Source of the DNA: Thermoleophilaceae bacterium
GTDB taxonomy: Bacteria; Actinomycetota; Thermoleophilia; Solirubrobacterales; Thermoleophilaceae
Assembly (NCBI GenBank): GCA_013695855.1
Contig: JACCZR010000060.1
Span: 1 to 12,692 of the forward strand
Direction: 5' to 3'
DNA length: 12,692 bases
The notes beneath the pieces are model-generated. The model did no database searches. It was given only the letters and a program-made list of their open reading frames with translations, and had not been told where the DNA came from. A program made the position numbers and the translations under genes. The stretch's first letter is position 1; each line of letters begins with the position of its first letter. Of this stretch, positions 1 through 6,342 are shown in pieces.

Positions 1-165
1 GTCCGGGCCCGGCGGTTGGGTCGCGCCCGCGCGGGCCGGCGTGCCCGCGCCCGGGCTTCCGACTCGGCCCGCGCAGAGGAGCCGAAGCTGCGGTCCGACG
101 CCGAGGACGAGGCTCAGCGCGCGGCGCGCCGCCAAGCCCGTGAGCGGCTGGCGCAGGGTGGCTAG
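1..165 (+). CDS. C-terminal tail of an unidentified protein (5' truncated by window edge)
   Basis: Frame 1 is open from the window edge for 54 codons and ends at TAG (163-165). The translated tail is low-complexity and rich in Arg, Ala, Glu and Asp. It begins with an Arg/Gly/Ala basic stretch and ends in an amphipathic-looking charged segment (SDAEDEAQRAARRQ, then ARERLAQGG). About 46 of the 54 codons end in G or C, as in the real genes of this window. The stop overlaps the stop of the convergent gene in a shared CTAG at 162-165, which suits a compact tail-to-tail junction. No catalytic motif is visible, so I cannot name the protein; such tails often end membrane or nucleic-acid-associated actinobacterial proteins. 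An alternative is that this is non-coding GC-rich DNA that happens to be open. Moderate confidence that it is coding, none on function. Confidence 0.5.
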   Translation, partial: VRARRLGRARAGRRARARASDSARAEEPKLRSDAEDEAQRAARRQARERLAQGG

Positions 166-527
166 AGGAAGCGCTCGAGGGGGCGCATCTGGTCGCGAAG
201 GGAGACGCACCCCTGGGAGCGCCGGGGCAGCGGCGGACCCTCCTCGTGGCTGCCGGTGCCCAGCTTGCGCGCTCGCCAGCAACGACCTGCGAGCGAGACC
301 GAGTACAGGACCAGCCCGCTTCCGCGCGAGTCGTAGATCTCGCAGGTGAAGGTGCGCCGGTCCCGCGGGACGCACGGGTAGGAGTCGTCGAGGAGGATCA
401 TGCCCTCGGCACGTTGGGTGAGGGAGTGGTTCAGCGCCGCACCCGAGGGCGTACCCACCGCCGGAAGGGTGAAGTAGGCCACCGGTGCGGCGACGAGGAT
501 GGAGACCAGGAGACCGGCCCGCTTCAC
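162..527 (-). CDS. Small secreted or membrane-anchored four-cysteine protein, unknown function
   Basis: A 121-residue product from a GTG start at 525-527. The first residues are MKRAGLLVSILVAAP followed by more hydrophobic residues, a Lys/Arg start plus a hydrophobic stretch (about 5-22) typical of a signal peptide or single membrane anchor. The mature part carries four cysteines (C52, C62, C83, C107), spaced as expected for two disulfides in an exported domain; C83 lies in the segment GRCWRA. The frame stays open upstream to 683, but that longer version would overlap the zinc-ribbon gene and would add an Arg/Pro/Gly-rich segment before the signal, so I chose the internal GTG. No good Shine-Dalgarno sequence precedes it. 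The gene follows the zinc-ribbon gene on the same strand after 59 bases and ends on the stop of the convergent tail gene. I recognise no named family; the layout resembles small exported actinobacterial proteins. The function is unknown. Confidence 0.68.
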   Translation of the reverse strand: MKRAGLLVSILVAAPVAYFTLPAVGTPSGAALNHSLTQRAEGMILLDDSYPCVPRDRRTFTCEIYDSRGSGLVLYSVSLAGRCWRARKLGTGSHEEGPPLPRRSQGCVSLRDQMRPLERFL

Positions 528-586
528 GGGGATGATCTTGGCTGACCCGCGCCGGTGTGGTTCGGTTGGGGCCGGCGACGGGTCGG

Positions 587-787
587 TCAGGCGGCAAGCG
601 GAAGGACGACCGGCGCTACGGCGCGGGCCTCCACCGCCTCGGCGAAGCCGACGGCCTGCAGGCAGCAGCCGCACCCGCCGCACACCAGCAGCTCGACCTC
701 GGCGAGGGAGCTGACGACCTCCACGACCTCAAGCTCACAGTCTCGGTCGCTGCAGGTGAGGGTCACGGCATACATCGAGCCAACCAT
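587..787 (-). CDS. Small zinc-ribbon-like cysteine-rich protein
   Basis: A 66-residue product if the ATG at 785-787 is used, or 62 residues from the ATG at 773-775. There is no clear Shine-Dalgarno sequence to decide between them. Cysteines are arranged as C-x4-C (C12, C17) and then CGGCGCC (C36, C39, C41, C42), so a C-x4-C plus C-x2-C metal site is likely, with two extra cysteines beside the second knuckle. The segment between is short and acidic (ELEVVEVV), and the C-terminus is an Ala/Val-rich tail. Codons end mostly in G/C, and the cysteine pattern is not expected from a chance frame. It probably binds Zn; the extra thiols would also allow Cu or redox chemistry, but this is inference. It lies 99 bases downstream of ctaB on the same strand and 59 bases upstream of the secreted-protein gene. 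The function is unknown. Confidence 0.66.
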   Translation of the reverse strand: MVGSMYAVTLTCSDRDCELEVVEVVSSLAEVELLVCGGCGCCLQAVGFAEAVEARAVAPVVLPLAA

Positions 788-793
788 CGTCGT

Positions 794-813
794 CCGGTCG
801 TCGGACGGACCGG
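794..813. repeat. Inverted repeat upstream of the zinc-ribbon gene
   Basis: CCGGTC (794-799) and GACCGG (808-813) form 6-base perfect arms around an 8-base centre. The dyad lies 7 bases upstream of the ATG at 785-787. It could be an operator or a 5'-leader hairpin. In DNA this GC-rich such dyads also arise by chance. Confidence 0.3.
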
Positions 814-858
814 TCACCTGACGACTACGGCGCCGGGATGGTGCCAATGCCATCAGAG

Positions 859-877
859 CGCGGGCAGGATGCCCGCG
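859..877 (-). terminator. Hairpin just after ctaB, possible U-less terminator
   Basis: CGCGGGCA (859-866) and TGCCCGCG (870-877) form a perfect 8-base-pair stem with a 3-base loop, starting 10 bases beyond the ctaB stop codon. No T-run follows in the minus direction, so it is not a classical intrinsic terminator. Strong hairpins without a U-tract at operon ends are common in high-GC actinobacteria. It marks the likely end of the cox operon and could also protect the mRNA 3' end. Confidence 0.45.
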
Positions 878-886
878 AGGGCACTG

Positions 887-1774
887 CTACAGCCGGACGT
901 CGGCCACCATCGCCGAGAACAGCAGCGCCAGGTACGCCAGCGAGTAGAGGTAGAGCCGCAGGGCGGTGCGGCGGTCGGGGTTGCGCAGCAGGCGCACCGC
1001 ACCGCCGATGAAGACAGCGCCCAGGATCACCGAGCAGACCAGGTAGACGGCCCCGAAGGCCCCGGCGCAGAAGGGCAGTTGGGAGACCGCGTACAGCAGG
1101 ATCGCGTACAGCAGGATCTGGCGGCGTGTCTCGGCCTCGCCCCGGACGACGGGGAGCATGGGCACGCCGGCGCGCGCGTACTCGTCCTTCATCAGCAGCG
1201 AGAGCGACCAGAAGTGGGGCGGGGTCCAGAAGAAGACGATGGCGAACAGGTAGATCGGCGTGCCCGAGAGGCCGCCCGTCGTGGCGGCCCAGGCCACGAG
1301 CGGCGGGACCGCGCCCGCGGCTCCGCCGATGACGATGTTCTGCGGCGTCGAGCGCTTGAGCCACAGCGTGTAGACGAACACGTAGCCCAGCAGCCCCGAC
1401 ATGGAGAGCACGGCGGCGAGCGGGTTGACCGCCAGGGAAAGCAGGGCGAAAGACGCACAGCCCAGCAGCGTGCCGTAGGTGATTGCCGCCGCGGGGGACA
1501 CCCGGCCCGAGGCCACCGGGCGGTCGGCGGTTCGCTTCATCACCCGGTCCAGGTCGCGGTCGATCGCGTGGTTGATGGCTCCCGCGCCGCCGGCCGACAG
1601 GGCGCCACCCACGCAGGTGGCCGCTACGAGGGCGAGGGACGGATCGCCCGCGATGTACATCGTGGTCACCGTGGTGAACAGCAGCAGCGACTGGACCTTG
1701 GGCTTGGTCATCTCGAAGTAGTCCGAGAGGACCGTGCGCCAGCCGCTGCGGTGGGCTAAGCCGACAGCCTCCAT
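887..1774 (-). CDS. ctaB: Protoheme IX farnesyltransferase (heme O synthase)
   Basis: A 295-residue UbiA-family membrane prenyltransferase that transfers a farnesyl group to heme B to give heme O, the first step of heme A synthesis. The N-terminal MTKPKVQSLLLFTT segment (from residue 22) is typical of CtaB. The first Asp-rich motif reads NHAIDRDLD (N68, D72, D76), followed by KRTADRPVASGR. The second conserved loop reads DEYARAGVPMLPVV (from D197). Multiple hydrophobic helices fill the rest. The length is normal. The ATG at 1772-1774 shares one base with the ctaA stop (TGATG), so translation is probably coupled. A later ATG at residue 22 is possible, but the overlap favours the longer form. 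It is the last gene of the coxB-ctaD-ctaA-ctaB operon and supplies substrate to CtaA. Identity is certain at family level. Confidence 0.96.
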   Translation of the reverse strand: MEAVGLAHRSGWRTVLSDYFEMTKPKVQSLLLFTTVTTMYIAGDPSLALVAATCVGGALSAGGAGAINHAIDRDLDRVMKRTADRPVASGRVSPAAAITYGTLLGCASFALLSLAVNPLAAVLSMSGLLGYVFVYTLWLKRSTPQNIVIGGAAGAVPPLVAWAATTGGLSGTPIYLFAIVFFWTPPHFWSLSLLMKDEYARAGVPMLPVVRGEAETRRQILLYAILLYAVSQLPFCAGAFGAVYLVCSVILGAVFIGGAVRLLRNPDRRTALRLYLYSLAYLALLFSAMVADVRL

Positions 1775-2805
1775 CAGGCGGCCACTGGCTGCCCACGGGC
1801 GGCGGCCGGCGCGGGGGCGCGGGCGGCGTAGAGGTGGAAGACCAGGTTCACGGAGGCCGCCCAGAGCAGCGTTCCGAGCGCCAGGTGGGCCAGTATCAGC
1901 AGCTCGTACTCGTCGAGCCACACGTTCAACGCTCCCAGCAGCACCTGTGCCATCAGCAGCCCGGCGAGCAGGTGCGCGCCCCGCTTGTAGCCGCGGCGCA
2001 GCGCCATCAGCGCCAGTGCGCTCACGGCGATCACGGCCAGGTACATGAACACGCGGTGGGTCAGGTGGATGTCCACCAGCCGGGCCTCGCCGAAGGGCAG
2101 GAAGCCCCCGTTGCAGGTGGGGAACTCCTTGCCGCAGGCGTGGTGGGCGCCGTCGCCGAGCTGGTAGTCGGCCCGGCCGTAGTTCTGCGTCCCGGCCATG
2201 TAGCCGCCGGCCACGATCGTGCAGAGCAGGAGCGCCGAGGCAACCACCGACAGTGCCCGCAGCCGGGGCTCGGAGGGCTTGGCTGCCGCCTCGGTCTCGC
2301 GGGCCTCGCGCCAGATGTACAGGGTGAGAGCCAGGAGTCCCATGGCCAGGCCGAGGTGAGCGGCCACCAGGGGCTCGTCGAGGTTCTTCTCGACGGTCGC
2401 GGCGCCGAGCAGGCCCTGCGCGATCACGAGCCCGACCGCGGCCAACGAGGAGTGGACGAGCCTGGGGTGATCGCGGAGCTTGCGGATTGCCATGACCGCC
2501 AGCGCGATCATCAGGATTCCGACGGCGATGCCGAGCACGCGGTGCGTGTACTCGATCACCGAGTTCAGGTCGAGCCCGGGCACGAGATCCCCGTTGCAGA
2601 ACGGCCAGCCATTGAACCCGCTGCCCGCCGGCCCGCAGCCCAGGCCGGAGTCCGAGACCCGGACGACGCCGCCCACGATTATCAGGGCGAAGGTGGCCAG
2701 CCCGGTGGCCGTCGCCAGGCGGCGAAAGCCCGCCGACGGGGTGACGACCGAGCGGCGGTGCTCGCCCGGCCAACGCCCGGGCTGCGCTCCGGCGCTATGG
2801 GTCAC
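1774..2805 (-). CDS. ctaA: Heme A synthase (COX15/CtaA family)
   Basis: A 343-residue membrane protein with two similar four-helix halves. It oxidises the C8 methyl of heme O to a formyl group, giving heme A for CtaD. Visible hallmarks: GGVVRVSDSGLGC after helix 1; EYTHRVLG with the catalytic-type E85 and heme ligand H88; H150 in HLGLA; H250 in HLTHRVF; H307 in LAHLALG. These match the four conserved His of the two heme sites. Both extracytoplasmic loops carry a cysteine pair, C57/C70 in the first half and C224/C231 in the second. The start is GTG (2803-2805), overlapping the ctaD stop as GTGA, and no strong Shine-Dalgarno sequence is seen, so reinitiation after ctaD is likely. The C-terminus is a short Ala/Pro/Arg-rich tail. 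It sits between ctaD and ctaB, as expected for a heme A biosynthesis pair. Confidence 0.95.
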   Translation of the reverse strand: MTHSAGAQPGRWPGEHRRSVVTPSAGFRRLATATGLATFALIIVGGVVRVSDSGLGCGPAGSGFNGWPFCNGDLVPGLDLNSVIEYTHRVLGIAVGILMIALAVMAIRKLRDHPRLVHSSLAAVGLVIAQGLLGAATVEKNLDEPLVAAHLGLAMGLLALTLYIWREARETEAAAKPSEPRLRALSVVASALLLCTIVAGGYMAGTQNYGRADYQLGDGAHHACGKEFPTCNGGFLPFGEARLVDIHLTHRVFMYLAVIAVSALALMALRRGYKRGAHLLAGLLMAQVLLGALNVWLDEYELLILAHLALGTLLWAASVNLVFHLYAARAPAPAAARGQPVAA

Positions 2806-4499
2806 GACGTGCCGGAGGTGACCGGCTGGGCCACGCTCTCGGAGGCCTTGCCGGCCTTCTGGACCTCACGCCGGATGTCCTTCATCGGCTCCACGCTGCG
2901 CACGCGGGGGATCGTGTCGAAGTTGTTCGCCGGCGGCGGCGACTGGGTGAACCACTCGAGCGTGTTGCCCTTCCAGGGATCGTTGCCGGCGCGCCGGCCG
3001 TTCTTGACGCTCTTGAGCACGTTGACCACGGTGACCATGACCCCGATGCCGAGCAGGAAGGAGCCGACGGTCGAGATCAGGTTGTACGCCGTCAGGCCGG
3101 CGTCCGCCGGGTAGTCGTACACGCGCCGGGGCATGCCCGACAGCCCGGCCGAGTGCTGAATCAGGAAGGTGAGGTTGAAGCCCACGAACATCAGCCAAAA
3201 GGACAGCTTGCCCAGCGTCTCGGAGAGCAGCCGGCCGGACATCTTCGGGAACCAGTAGTAGAGCCCGGCGAAGATCCCGAAGACCGAGCCGCCGAAGAGC
3301 ACGTAGTGCAGGTGCGCCACCACGTAGTACGTGTCGTGCAGCTGCCAGTCGACGGGGAAGACGGCCAGCATCACCCCAGAGATGCCGCCGATCACGAACA
3401 GTCCGGGGAGCGCCACGGCGAAGTACAGTGCCGTCTTCATCATGATCTGGCCGCGCCACAGCGTGGCGATCCAGTTGAAGATCTTCACGCCCGTGGGCAC
3501 CGAGATGGCGAACGAGGAGAGCATGAAGAACGCCAGCACCACCGTCGCGGTGGGGGTGGTGAACATGTGGTGGGCCCACACGACCAGGGCAAGGAACGCG
3601 ATGGTCACCGTGGACGCCGCGATCGCCTTGTAGCCGAAGACCGGCTTGCGCGAGAACACCGGCAGGATCTCCGAGATGATCCCGAAGGCGGGCAGGATCA
3701 TGATGTAGACCTCGGGGTGGCCGAAGAACCAGAACAGGTGTTGCCACAGGAGCGGATCCCCGCCGTCGGCCACGTTGAAGAAGCCGGTGCCGAAGTGTCT
3801 GTCGGTGAGCAGCATCGTCGCCGCCGCCGCGATGGCCGGCAGCGCGGCCACCAGCAGGTAGGAGTAGACGAGGATCGACCACACGAACAGCGGCATGCGG
3901 CCCCAGCTCATGCCGGGCGCGCGCATGTTGTGGATCGTGGCGATGAAGTTGATGGCGCCCACCAGCGACGAGAGCCCGGTGAGGTGGATCAGGAAGATCC
4001 AGGCGTCGATGCCCCCGCCGGGGGAGTAGGCGTCGTCGGACAGCGGGGCGTAGGAGGTCCAGCCGGCCTGTGGGGGCTCGAAGAAGAGGCTGCAGAAGAA
4101 GGCAATGCCCCCGCCCACAAGCAGCCAGAACGAGAGCGCGTTGAGCCGCGGAAAGGCCATGTCCCGCGCGCCGATCATCAGCGGCACGAAGTAGTTGCCA
4201 AAGCCCGCCAGCACGGGCACGATCCACAGAAAGATCATCGTCACGCCGTGCATGGAGGCGAGGCTGTTGTAGGTCTCGCCCGAGAGCAGCGTGTTGTCGG
4301 GCTGGGCGAGTTGCAGGCGCATGATCAGCGCCATCACGCCGCCGAGGATGAACCACAGGAAGGTGGCGTAGAGGTACATCACGCCGATTCGCTTGTGGTC
4401 GGTGGTGGTCAGCCAGGACAGCCAGCCCTTGGGCTGCTCGGTGAACCCGTGCATGGAGATCTCGGGACCGCCGGCCAGTCGCGCGCTGCTCGCTTCCAT
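2802..4499 (-). CDS. ctaD: Cytochrome c oxidase subunit I (aa3 type)
   Basis: A 565-residue heme-copper oxidase subunit I, type A1, which reduces O2 to water and pumps protons in the cytoplasmic membrane. Key residues are intact: heme a ligands H84 and H398; heme a3 ligand H396; CuB ligands H261, H310 and H311; the His-Tyr crosslink residues in HPEVY (H261, Y265); the D-channel in DMAFPRLN (D113, N120) with E263; the K-channel K339 in PTGVKIFNW. About twelve helices are present, and the C-terminal extension after residue 500 is hydrophilic. The gene could begin at the GTG at 4500-4502 or the adjacent ATG at 4497-4499. A strong Shine-Dalgarno sequence (GGAGGAGGTGG) sits at the better distance from the ATG, so I chose it. 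It overlaps the coxB stop as TGATG and the ctaA start as GTGA. No subunit III domain is fused to it. Confidence 0.98.
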   Translation of the reverse strand: MEASSARLAGGPEISMHGFTEQPKGWLSWLTTTDHKRIGVMYLYATFLWFILGGVMALIMRLQLAQPDNTLLSGETYNSLASMHGVTMIFLWIVPVLAGFGNYFVPLMIGARDMAFPRLNALSFWLLVGGGIAFFCSLFFEPPQAGWTSYAPLSDDAYSPGGGIDAWIFLIHLTGLSSLVGAINFIATIHNMRAPGMSWGRMPLFVWSILVYSYLLVAALPAIAAAATMLLTDRHFGTGFFNVADGGDPLLWQHLFWFFGHPEVYIMILPAFGIISEILPVFSRKPVFGYKAIAASTVTIAFLALVVWAHHMFTTPTATVVLAFFMLSSFAISVPTGVKIFNWIATLWRGQIMMKTALYFAVALPGLFVIGGISGVMLAVFPVDWQLHDTYYVVAHLHYVLFGGSVFGIFAGLYYWFPKMSGRLLSETLGKLSFWLMFVGFNLTFLIQHSAGLSGMPRRVYDYPADAGLTAYNLISTVGSFLLGIGVMVTVVNVLKSVKNGRRAGNDPWKGNTLEWFTQSPPPANNFDTIPRVRSVEPMKDIRREVQKAGKASESVAQPVTSGTS

Positions 4500-5344
4500 C
4501 ACCCACCTCCTCCGGTCTGAGCCTCACGTGCCTTGCGCTGAGAGGCCAACCCGTCCTGGGCGGCCTTGATCTCGGCGCGCTGGTCCTTGGCCCAGCGCTC
4601 GAACTCGTCCGGCGGCACCGCGCGCACGACCGCGCGCATGTCGGCGTGGCCGGCGCCGCAGAGCTCGGCGCATTGACCGCCGTAGAGGCCCGGCTTGGAG
4701 ATCTTGAACCAGGTCTCGGCGGTGTGTCCGGGCACGGCGTCGGCCTTGCCGCCCAGCTTGGGGATCCACCACGAGTGCACCACGTCGGACGAGGTAATGT
4801 CGAGCGTGACCGTGGTGTCGGTGGGCACGACCATCTCGTGGTAGGAGAACAACGACTCCTTGCCGGGGTAGTCGTAGCGCCACAGGTACTGCTGGCCGTT
4901 GACGGTGATGCGCATGCCCTTGCCGCCGGGCGGGTCGGGCTGCCCGATGGCGGCCACCTGCACCCCGCCGGCGATCTCGGGCCCCGACTCCTCGGGTTTG
5001 GTGATCCCGTTCAGGAAGGCGAAGGTGACACCGGTGAGGATCACGAGAATCACCGCCGCGCCGATCGTCCAGCCCAGCTCCAGCGACGTGTTCCCGCGGA
5101 TCTGCTCCGCCTGACCGCCCCTTCTCGCCTTGTACTTGACGAGCGAGTAGATCAGCGTTCCCTCGACCAGCAGGAGGATCGGGATCGAGATGTACAGCGT
5201 GATCTTGTAGAGCGTGTCGATCTTGTCCGCGTTGGGCGAGCCGCCGCTCTCGGGCGTGAAGAGGTCCGCCGCGGCGGGGCCCGCAAAGACGAGCAGCGCG
5301 GCGAGGGCTGCCGCGAGGGCGAGGAGGGTCCTCCGAGCGGGCAA
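4499..5344 (-). CDS. coxB: Cytochrome c oxidase subunit II (CuA subunit)
   Basis: A 281-residue subunit II that accepts electrons from cytochrome c through the binuclear CuA centre and passes them to CtaD. Residues 1-26 form a signal peptide ending near GPAAA, with no lipobox Cys. Two membrane helices follow (about 48-69 and 92-112). The periplasmic-side cupredoxin domain has the aromatic patch QYLWRYDYP and a full CuA ligand set: H190 in VVHSWW, then C225, E227, C229, H233 and M236 in CAELCGAGHADM. The C-terminus is a charged tail ending in Gly repeats; no cytochrome c domain is fused to it. The start is TTG (5342-5344); an in-frame TAG lies only five codons upstream, so little freedom remains. 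There is no Shine-Dalgarno sequence, and a -10-like TAGACT ends 9 bases before the start, suggesting a leaderless mRNA. It is the first gene of the cox operon. The symbol ctaC is also used. Confidence 0.96.
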   Translation of the reverse strand: MPARRTLLALAAALAALLVFAGPAAADLFTPESGGSPNADKIDTLYKITLYISIPILLLVEGTLIYSLVKYKARRGGQAEQIRGNTSLELGWTIGAAVILVILTGVTFAFLNGITKPEESGPEIAGGVQVAAIGQPDPPGGKGMRITVNGQQYLWRYDYPGKESLFSYHEMVVPTDTTVTLDITSSDVVHSWWIPKLGGKADAVPGHTAETWFKISKPGLYGGQCAELCGAGHADMRAVVRAVPPDEFERWAKDQRAEIKAAQDGLASQRKAREAQTGGGG

Positions 5345-5353
5345 GGCGCGGGC

Positions 5354-5359
5354 AGTCTA
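5354..5359 (-). promoter_or_regulatory. Candidate -10 element of the cox operon
   Basis: TAGACT (minus strand) ends 9 bases before the TTG start of coxB, where transcription would begin at or close to the start codon. The best -35 match is TAGAAC with an 18-base spacer, which is weak. No Shine-Dalgarno sequence lies between this hexamer and the start. The call rests on position and on recurrence of the same arrangement at other genes in the window. Confidence 0.4.
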
Positions 5360-5433
5360 CCCGCGGGCGCAGGCGGGGTTCTACATCGTGCCGGTTGGCT
5401 CTAGACTTGGCGCGGCGGGCCGACGCCGCTCGC

Positions 5434-6225
5434 TCAGGTTCCGCGGAAGGCGGGGTCGCGCTTGGTCATGAAGGCCGAGACGCCCTCGGCGAAGTCCTCC
5501 GAGCGGGCGAGCGAGTGCTGTAACTCGGCCTCCAGCTCGAGCTGGGCGTCGAGATCGGGGTAGATCATCCGGTTCAGGGCCAGCTTGGCCGAGGCGTAGG
5601 AGCGGGTGGGGCCGGCGGCCAACCTCGCGCCCAGCTCCTCCGCACGCCCCGCCAAGTCCTCGTCGGCGTGAACCTCGTTCACCAGGCCCCACTCGAGCGC
5701 CTTGGCCGCGGGAATCCGCTCGCCCAGCAGGGCCATCTGAAAGGCGCGGGCCTTGCCCACGGCGGCGGGCACGAACAGCGTCGAGCCCCCGTCGGGCATC
5801 AGGCCGATGTTCACGAAGGCCAGGCTGAAGAACGCCGACTCGGCGGCCACCACGAGGTCGCACGCCAGGGCCAGCGAGCAGCCGATGCCCACCGCGGGCC
5901 CGTTCACCGCCGCCACCACCGGCTTCTCGAGGCGCCGTGTGCCCACGATGATCGGGTGGTAGACGTCCAGCAGCCGCTTGCGGACGTCGGGCAAGCCGTC
6001 CTCCGCGGCGTCGAAGCTCCCCTTGAGGTCGGCGCCCGAGGAGAAGCCCCGGCCCGAGCCGGTGATCAGGACTGCGCGCACCGCGGGGTCGGTGGCCTCG
6101 GACTCGATCACCTGCTTGAGCTGCGACCCAAGCTCGGCGGTCCAGGCGTTGAGACTCTCGGGGCGGTTCAGGGTCAGGCGTCCGAGGCCGTCGGACACCT
6201 CCCAGATGATCGCCTCGTAGGCCAC
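5434..6225 (-). CDS. Enoyl-CoA hydratase/isomerase family protein, PaaG-like
   Basis: A 263-residue crotonase-fold protein acting on an acyl-CoA. Oxyanion-hole segments are present: SSGADLKG (GAD at 64-66) and GPAVGIGC (109-116). At the positions of the two catalytic glutamates of classical enoyl-CoA hydratase I read S117 and F137, so ordinary hydration chemistry is unlikely. Instead the region reads FVNIGLMPDGGS with D145, and the C-terminus reads EGVSAFMTKRDPAF. This is very close to PaaG, the ring-1,2-epoxyphenylacetyl-CoA isomerase, whose acid/base residue is this Asp. A double-bond or epoxide isomerase is therefore the best guess; the substrate is unknown, and no other paa gene is in the window. 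The frame runs on upstream to 6381, but that part is Pro/Gly/Arg-rich and lies in the divergent promoter region. The GTG at 6223-6225 starts the fold properly and has a -10-like element 7 bases away. coxB follows 89 bases downstream on the same strand. Confidence 0.88.
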   Translation of the reverse strand: MAYEAIIWEVSDGLGRLTLNRPESLNAWTAELGSQLKQVIESEATDPAVRAVLITGSGRGFSSGADLKGSFDAAEDGLPDVRKRLLDVYHPIIVGTRRLEKPVVAAVNGPAVGIGCSLALACDLVVAAESAFFSLAFVNIGLMPDGGSTLFVPAAVGKARAFQMALLGERIPAAKALEWGLVNEVHADEDLAGRAEELGARLAAGPTRSYASAKLALNRMIYPDLDAQLELEAELQHSLARSEDFAEGVSAFMTKRDPAFRGT

Positions 6226-6232
6226 GGCGGAA

Positions 6233-6261
6233 GGTATACCCCCCGGGGGGGCTCCACCCAA
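6233..6261 (-). promoter_or_regulatory. Candidate promoter of the PaaG-like crotonase
   Basis: On the minus strand TTGGGT (6256-6261) lies 17 bases upstream of TATACC (6233-6238), which ends 7 bases before the GTG start. The spacing is ideal, and this is the best -35/-10 pair in the window. The transcription start would fall on the start codon. The -10 is part of the palindrome GGTATACC (6233-6240), and the spacer is filled by CCCCCCGGGGGG (6239-6250), so a regulator could act here. Confidence 0.45.
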
Positions 6262-6284
6262 GGGCGGCTGCGCCGCTGGCGCCC
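6262..6284. repeat. GC-rich dyad in the divergent intergenic region
   Basis: GGGCG (6262-6266) and CGCCC (6280-6284) flank an inner dyad GCGGC/GCCGC. The element lies between the two divergent promoters of the crotonase and the MBL hydrolase. It may fold into a small hairpin. No function can be assigned, and it may be a base-composition effect. Confidence 0.25.
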
Positions 6285-6300
6285 GCCTCCGGCGGCACCT

Positions 6301-6323
6301 CCCCCAAATACCGGGTATGGGGG
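6301..6323. promoter_or_regulatory. Palindromic operator candidate upstream of the MBL hydrolase
   Basis: Left arm CCCCC (6301-6305) plus ATACC (6308-6312) and right arm GGTAT (6314-6318) plus GGGGG (6319-6323) are complementary. The dyad has 10 paired positions broken only by an AA at 6306-6307, around a single central G. It covers the place where a -35 element of the MBL gene would lie, so it is a plausible protein-binding site. The ATACC/GGTAT core also occurs at the crotonase -10 (GGTATACC). Confidence 0.4.
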
Positions 6324-6336
6324 CCCCTCCGGCGCT

Positions 6337-6342
6337 CATAAT
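6337..6342 (+). promoter_or_regulatory. Candidate -10 element of the MBL hydrolase
   Basis: CATAAT, one mismatch from TATAAT, ends 6 bases before the ATG at 6349, and no Shine-Dalgarno sequence is present. Transcription would start at the start codon. No convincing -35 hexamer is seen at 16-18 bases; the palindrome at 6301-6323 occupies that region. Confidence 0.42.

Noticed and set aside
41..349. 102-codon plus-strand frame near the left edge
   Set aside because: Arg/Pro/Ser-rich, it crosses the stop of the better frame-1 tail and runs antisense to the secreted-protein gene.
557..1759. 400-codon plus-strand open frame antisense to ctaB
   Set aside because: High GC leaves few stops on the opposite strand. 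The translation is Gln/Arg/Gly/His-rich and has no recognisable domain, while ctaB in the same DNA is unmistakable.
1775..2773. N-terminal extension of the ctaB frame, giving a 628-residue protein
   Set aside because: It overlaps ctaA in another frame and is Arg/Pro/Gly-rich low-complexity sequence. ctaB starts at 1774 with a TGATG junction.
3153..4520. 455-codon plus-strand open frame antisense to ctaD
   Set aside because: A shadow of ctaD, with His/Glu/Gly/Arg-rich composition and no domain.
2866..4527. 553-codon minus-strand frame overlapping ctaD
   Set aside because: Out-of-frame translation of ctaD, Arg/His-rich; the true frame shows all heme and copper ligands.
5345..5433. Possible terminator between the crotonase and coxB
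   Set aside because: Only a weak 5-base-pair GCGGC/GCCGC stem with an 8-base loop and no T-run was found, so I could not support it.
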